This document shows positions 6,064 through 8,638 of a stretch of DNA of 8,638 bases, piece by piece. The notes beneath the pieces are model-generated. The model saw only the letters and a list, made by a program, of their open reading frames with translations. It was not told the DNA's origin and did no database searches. A program made the translations under genes and the position numbers. Origin of the DNA: JAQICX01 sp964441455 (lineage in GTDB: Bacteria; Verrucomicrobiota; Kiritimatiellia; JAQICX01); the NCBI GenBank assembly GCA_964441455.1, contig CAYTUX010000050.1, positions 1-8,638 on the forward strand. The letters are read 5' to 3'. The stretch's first letter is position 1; each line of letters begins with the position of its first letter.

Positions 6064-6091
6064 ATAATAGCTTTTCTATTTTTTTTTGCAA
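6064..6091 (-). promoter_or_regulatory. Promoter of the tRNA-Asp pair
   Basis: On the minus strand TTGCAA (6091-6086) and TATTAT (6069-6064) are 16 nt apart. The -10 box ends 22 nt before the mature tRNA 5' end, so transcription would start about 14-16 nt upstream. That suits RNase P-processed tRNA leaders. The tracts around it are strongly A/T homopolymeric. Confidence 0.65.
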
Positions 6092-6375
6092 GTATTTTTT
6101 TTATTTTTCAGGTTTATTTTTTCATAGCCATTTTGCAGGTTGTTAAAAACAGAGATGAAGGAAGCAACTTATTTCGGGTTTTCAGTCCTTATTTATTTGT
6201 TACATTGGTACTAGGTCGTTGCCTTCGGCTAAGTTATTGCGGGCTTTTCAGCACTTGTGTCTGATGGTTATGTTTTTTTTGAGATTAAAACAAAAATTTT
6301 TCTGTAAAAAAATCATGAAATTTGTTATTGTTGAATTTGCGTACACAGAGAATTTTTAATAAACGGATTTTACAC
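6092..6375. other. AT-rich divergent spacer, no gene seen
   Basis: This separates the tRNA promoter from the TPR lipoprotein. It has long T runs near 6075-6120 and again at 6271-6278. Two related segments lie about 66 nt apart, around ATTTCGGGTTTTCAGTC (near 6170-6186) and ATTGCGGGCTTTTCAGCAC (near 6236-6254), suggesting an old degenerate duplication. A 78-codon open frame across it begins inside antisense tRNA sequence and looks spurious. The promoter of the downstream lipoprotein must lie here, but I see no convincing -35/-10 pair. Confidence 0.5.
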
Positions 6376-7797
6376 ATGAAAACATTAGGGAAATTACACA
6401 TACTACTATTCTGCATTTTACTTGCAGGCTGCAGCAGCAACTATTCATCTTTATTGGATAGTGCTTTGCATAAAATGGAAAAGCAGGAATATAATTCAGC
6501 GATCAAAGATTTACTTAAAGCAGAAAAGCTTGCCCCCAACTCAGCTGAAGTATACTTAAACCTCGGGTTAAGTTACTGGAAACTTGGGGAACCGGATCAA
6601 GCACAGCAGATGATGAAAAAATCAATGAGTTTAAATCAGCAAGACAGTCAGGCATACTTATATTGCGGGATAATTTATCTTGAGCAGGATTTGTTAAATC
6701 CGGCAATGGCTGCATTCAAGAATGCAAGTCGGCTGAAACCAGACTCACCGGAGATTTATACATGGCTTGCAGTAGTTGAAATGAAGAGTAAAGATCCTGT
6801 AGCAAGTTCTTTGTATCTCAAAAAAGCCTTATCAATTGATGCGGCTTATAAACCTGCAATATATAACTTAGCAACAGTCTACAGTACCTTCGGCGACAAT
6901 CCAAAAGAGGCAGAGAAATATTGTCAGGAGTATCTACAACTTGCAAATGGAGAAGATACACAAAAAGAGATAAAGATACGAGAATATCTACAGAACATTA
7001 TTAAAAACGAATCAGAGACCCTGAATACTACAGTTCAGGAAAAGAGTGTAAAGCGAGAGAGGTCGGACAGTTTAATCAAGCAGGCAAAACATGCTACAGA
7101 AAATTCAAACTATGATTCTGCGATGGTTTTGCTTGAACAGGCGGTGAACACTGACCCGTCTAATCCGGAAGCCTTATGGGCACAGGCAGAGTTTTATAGA
7201 GATGAACTTGGTGACAAGATTGAAGCAGACAAGATATTGAACCAGTTTTACAGCAAGTTTACAAATGATTCAAGGACTCCAAAAGATTTCAAGATTAAGA
7301 AATCGCCATTAGAAAACATTGACTGGCATGATGACAACAACAAAAATGCTGAACTTGCTTTTTCCAAGGGTCTTGAGTGTTACAGGCGAGGTCAACTGGA
7401 TGATGCAATTGAGTGTTACAAAAAAGCACTGTTTTTTGATCCGGAAAATGCAATTGCTGCTTATAATCTTGGTTTGGCTTACAAGAGCAAGCTTGACTAT
7501 ATAAATGCAGAGAAGGCATTTCAGACAACACTTAAGCTGAACCCTGATATGTTAGAGGCAAGAACGATGCTTGCAGTTGTATATCGTTCACAAAAGAAAT
7601 ATCTAAACGCCGAAAAGATGTTGCAAAAGATAATTGATCAACATCCTGATTATGCAAGAGCTTATTTATACTTGGGTTATGTTTATCAAGACAACGGAGA
7701 CTCAAAAGAGTCCATTAAAAATTTCAAAAAATTTATTGAACTGGAACCAACTACAGCAGCCTCCAAAAAGATAAAATCTTGGCTTGACACTTTATGA
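6376..7797 (+). CDS. TPR-repeat lipoprotein
   Basis: 473 residues. The N-terminal signal has the lipobox L16-A17-G18-C19, so the mature protein should be lipidated at Cys19 and held in the envelope. The rest is helical tetratricopeptide repeats: a block of about five from 26 to 190 (for example SAEVYLNLGLSYWKLGEPDQA near 56-76), a charged linker (about 195-230), one or two repeats (231-292), another linker, and four repeats from 326 to 462 such as AIAAYNLGLAYKSKLDYINA. TPRs bind partner proteins, so this is a scaffold rather than an enzyme; the partner is unknown. The ATG at 6376 is chosen because it places the signal peptide at the N terminus. An in-frame TTG at 6322 would add 18 residues ahead of it. 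The ribosome site is weak. The stop overlaps the cvpA-like start in ATGA, implying translational coupling. Confidence 0.88.
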   Translation: MKTLGKLHILLFCILLAGCSSNYSSLLDSALHKMEKQEYNSAIKDLLKAEKLAPNSAEVYLNLGLSYWKLGEPDQAQQMMKKSMSLNQQDSQAYLYCGIIYLEQDLLNPAMAAFKNASRLKPDSPEIYTWLAVVEMKSKDPVASSLYLKKALSIDAAYKPAIYNLATVYSTFGDNPKEAEKYCQEYLQLANGEDTQKEIKIREYLQNIIKNESETLNTTVQEKSVKRERSDSLIKQAKHATENSNYDSAMVLLEQAVNTDPSNPEALWAQAEFYRDELGDKIEADKILNQFYSKFTNDSRTPKDFKIKKSPLENIDWHDDNNKNAELAFSKGLECYRRGQLDDAIECYKKALFFDPENAIAAYNLGLAYKSKLDYINAEKAFQTTLKLNPDMLEARTMLAVVYRSQKKYLNAEKMLQKIIDQHPDYARAYLYLGYVYQDNGDSKESIKNFKKFIELEPTTAASKKIKSWLDTL

Positions 7798-8363
7798 ACC
7801 AAATATTAGACATGTTTTCACCCATTGATATATGTTTTATCATATCTCTTTTCTGTGGTGCATTGTGGGGAATGTTTAAAGGACTCAGCGGCGAATTAGC
7901 CCAATTGATTGCAACAACCATCGCTTTTTTTCTTTCAATCAAATTAGTTCCGATTTTCACACAATTACTAGAAGCCAAAACAGAATTAACGCAAAGCAAT
8001 GCCATACTTATTGCGGTTGTGATATCTATAGGATTGTGCTTTCTGCTTCTATTCATTTTAAAAAGGATATTTCACAAAATGCTTAAAGTTGTTATCGAGG
8101 TAAGATATGATAAATTTTTCGGGTTTTTTGCGGGGGTCATTCATTATGGAATAATACTAATAATTATAGTTGTAATAATGGGTTTAATACCATCGGCGAC
8201 CATACACAGACTTTTTGTTGAGGAGTCAGTTATCGGGACCAACGTAATGAAACTGCTTCCTACGGTAATTGAAGAGATTGAAGATCGCACAGATATAGAT
8301 TTTCCCGATTCGATAGATGGTGGGGATGAGGGGGAAAGGAATATCCAACAACCCACACACTAG
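7794..8363 (+). CDS. cvpA: CvpA-family inner-membrane protein
   Basis: 189 residues, predicted polytopic in the inner membrane with four helices at about 11-27, 35-53, 68-89 and 112-132. The N-terminal pattern PIDICFIISLFCGALWGMFKGLSGELAQL, with Asp12 and the Gly-rich G-x-x-x-G-L-x-x-E-L turn, is characteristic of the CvpA family (colicin V production). Members are linked to envelope stress or secretion, but the molecular role is unsettled. The acidic C-terminal tail (about 158-181) is probably cytoplasmic or disordered. The start overlaps the TPR lipoprotein stop by 4 bp and there is no strong Shine-Dalgarno, so expression likely depends on coupling. Coupling to an envelope TPR lipoprotein suggests, but does not prove, shared function. 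The last codons (purine-rich, ending NIQQPTH) run up to the repeat region, and the stop lies in a small hairpin at 8359-8373. Confidence 0.85.
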   Translation: MNQILDMFSPIDICFIISLFCGALWGMFKGLSGELAQLIATTIAFFLSIKLVPIFTQLLEAKTELTQSNAILIAVVISIGLCFLLLFILKRIFHKMLKVVIEVRYDKFFGFFAGVIHYGIILIIIVVIMGLIPSATIHRLFVEESVIGTNVMKLLPTVIEEIEDRTDIDFPDSIDGGDEGERNIQQPTH

Positions 8364-8373
8364 CTTTGCTAGT
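8359..8373 (+). other. Small hairpin spanning the cvpA stop codon
   Basis: ACTAGC (8359-8364) and GCTAGT (8368-8373) form a perfect 6-bp stem with loop TTT that includes the TAG stop. A second short stem CCGC/GCGG follows at 8375-8385. There is no T-tract, so intrinsic termination here is unlikely. Confidence 0.45.
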
Positions 8374-8403
8374 CCCGCCAAGCGGAATCCAATGATGAGG
8401 GAA

Positions 8404-8499
8404 GATTACCCCTCCGTCACGCCGTCATTTGCTTTTTGTTTAAAAGCAAATAACGGCGTGACACCTCCCCTAAACAGGGCAGGAGCACTTTTGATCTGG
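8404..8499 (+). repeat. Repeat element type B, copy 2
   Basis: GATTACCCCTCCGTC (8404-8418) is identical to 3499-3513 on the other strand. TAAACAGGGCAGGAGCACTT (8471-8490) and its continuation to GATCTGG (8499) match 3370-3398 with two differences. Between these conserved ends lies a long hairpin (8416-8462) instead of the content in copy 1. A second stem CCTCCCCT / AGGGCAGG (8464-8483, one C-C mismatch) follows. The whole element begins 40 nt after the cvpA stop, in the same orientation as cvpA. Open frames across it are short and are read by similar-looking peptides in both copies because of the shared DNA. Confidence 0.85.
8416..8462. repeat. 21-bp hairpin inside type B copy 2
   Basis: The left arm 8416-8436 (GTCACGCCGTCATTTGCTTT and T) and right arm 8442-8462 are reverse complements over 21 bp with a single C-A mismatch. 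The loop is 5 nt. No T-tract follows, so it is not a standard terminator. It is the strongest secondary structure in the window. Confidence 0.92.
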
Positions 8500-8514
8500 A
8501 AGTGTGCGTTGGTT

Positions 8515-8601
8515 GAAGACTAGAGGAGGAACAGGAAAACACCTGAGGTGGAGGAAAAAGGAAGAATGGGGCCAACTAGGGTTGGGGGGGGGGGAAGATA
8601 A
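8515..8601 (+). repeat. Purine-rich tail of type B copy 2, with an 11-G run
   Basis: The plus strand is about 80 percent A and G, in units such as GAGGAGGAACAGGAAAA and TGGAGGAAAAAGGAAGAAT. It includes a run of 11 G at 8584-8594 and a small CCAAC/GTTGG inverted repeat just before it. No protein-like frame is present. It is the downstream tail of the repeat element and ends where the next module begins. Confidence 0.65.
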
Positions 8602-8605
8602 GAGA

Positions 8606-8638
8606 ACTGCGTCGGGGCAGGAAGAGAGATTACCCCTC
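8606..8638 (+). repeat. Start of a further repeat element, cut by the window edge
   Basis: ACTGCGTCGGGGCA (8606-8619), then GGAAGAGAGATTACCCCTC (8620-8638). The same order (CTGCGTCGGGGCA, three extra bases, GGAAGAGAGATTACCCCTC) is present on the minus strand at about 3538-3503. This shows that types A and B join in a fixed arrangement. The rest lies beyond the window. Confidence 0.85.

Noticed and set aside
6028..6264. 78-codon open frame on the plus strand
   Set aside because: It begins in the antisense of a tRNA gene, crosses the tRNA promoter, is Phe-rich only because of T runs, and has no ribosome site.
6322..6375. Upstream TTG start for the TPR lipoprotein
   Set aside because: It would bury the lipoprotein signal 18 residues inside the protein; the ATG at 6376 places it correctly.

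Overview
The window reads as ordinary chromosomal DNA from a Gram-negative bacterium: it has an outer-membrane beta-barrel protein, a lipobox-type lipoprotein, sigma70-like promoters, Shine-Dalgarno sites and CCA-encoding tRNA genes. The coding DNA is moderately AT-rich, while the spacers carry GC-rich and purine-rich repeat islands. The phylum cannot be fixed from the sequence. A PVC-type lineage such as Lentisphaerota or Kiritimatiellota is a guess only. No phage, transposase, integrase, toxin-antitoxin, defence or CRISPR genes are visible.

Layout, left to right. 1-202: pyrimidine-rich spacer and probable asd promoter. 203-1219 (+): asd, aspartate-semialdehyde dehydrogenase, closed by a strong intrinsic terminator at 1233-1260. 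1261-1416: convergent spacer with a GC-rich direct repeat and a polypyrimidine stretch. 1417-3264 (-): dnaG primase. 3265-3636: spacer packed with dispersed repeat modules. 3637-4431 (-): trpA, whose last codons and stop lie inside a repeat. 4432-4754: trpA upstream region plus a 24-nt tandem array. 4755-5252 (-): small secreted beta-barrel protein with a good promoter. 5253-5770: non-coding, with nested inverted repeats and another repeat module. 5771-6091 (-): promoter, two tRNA-Asp(GTC) genes and a terminator. 6092-6375: spacer. 6376-7797 (+): TPR lipoprotein, overlapping by 4 bp cvpA-like 7794-8363 (+). 8364-8638: more repeat elements, running off the window edge.

The genes are housekeeping: amino-acid biosynthesis (asd, trpA), replication priming (dnaG), decoding (tRNA-Asp) and envelope (barrel, lipoprotein, CvpA). 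They do not form one pathway or operon. trpA is separated from any trpB. Only the TPR lipoprotein and cvpA are clearly co-translated.

The unusual content is between the genes. A modular family of GC-rich repeats (cores such as CTGCGTCGGGGCA, CTCATTCCCGACGGGACAAG and GATTACCCCTCCGTC...GGAGCACTTT) occupies most of the larger spacers. The modules are directional: each core is followed on the same strand by a purine-rich, low-complexity tail. They lie co-oriented directly after the stop codons of dnaG, trpA, the barrel gene and cvpA, none of which has a visible intrinsic terminator. The two units with clear terminators (asd and the tRNAs) have no such module directly behind them.
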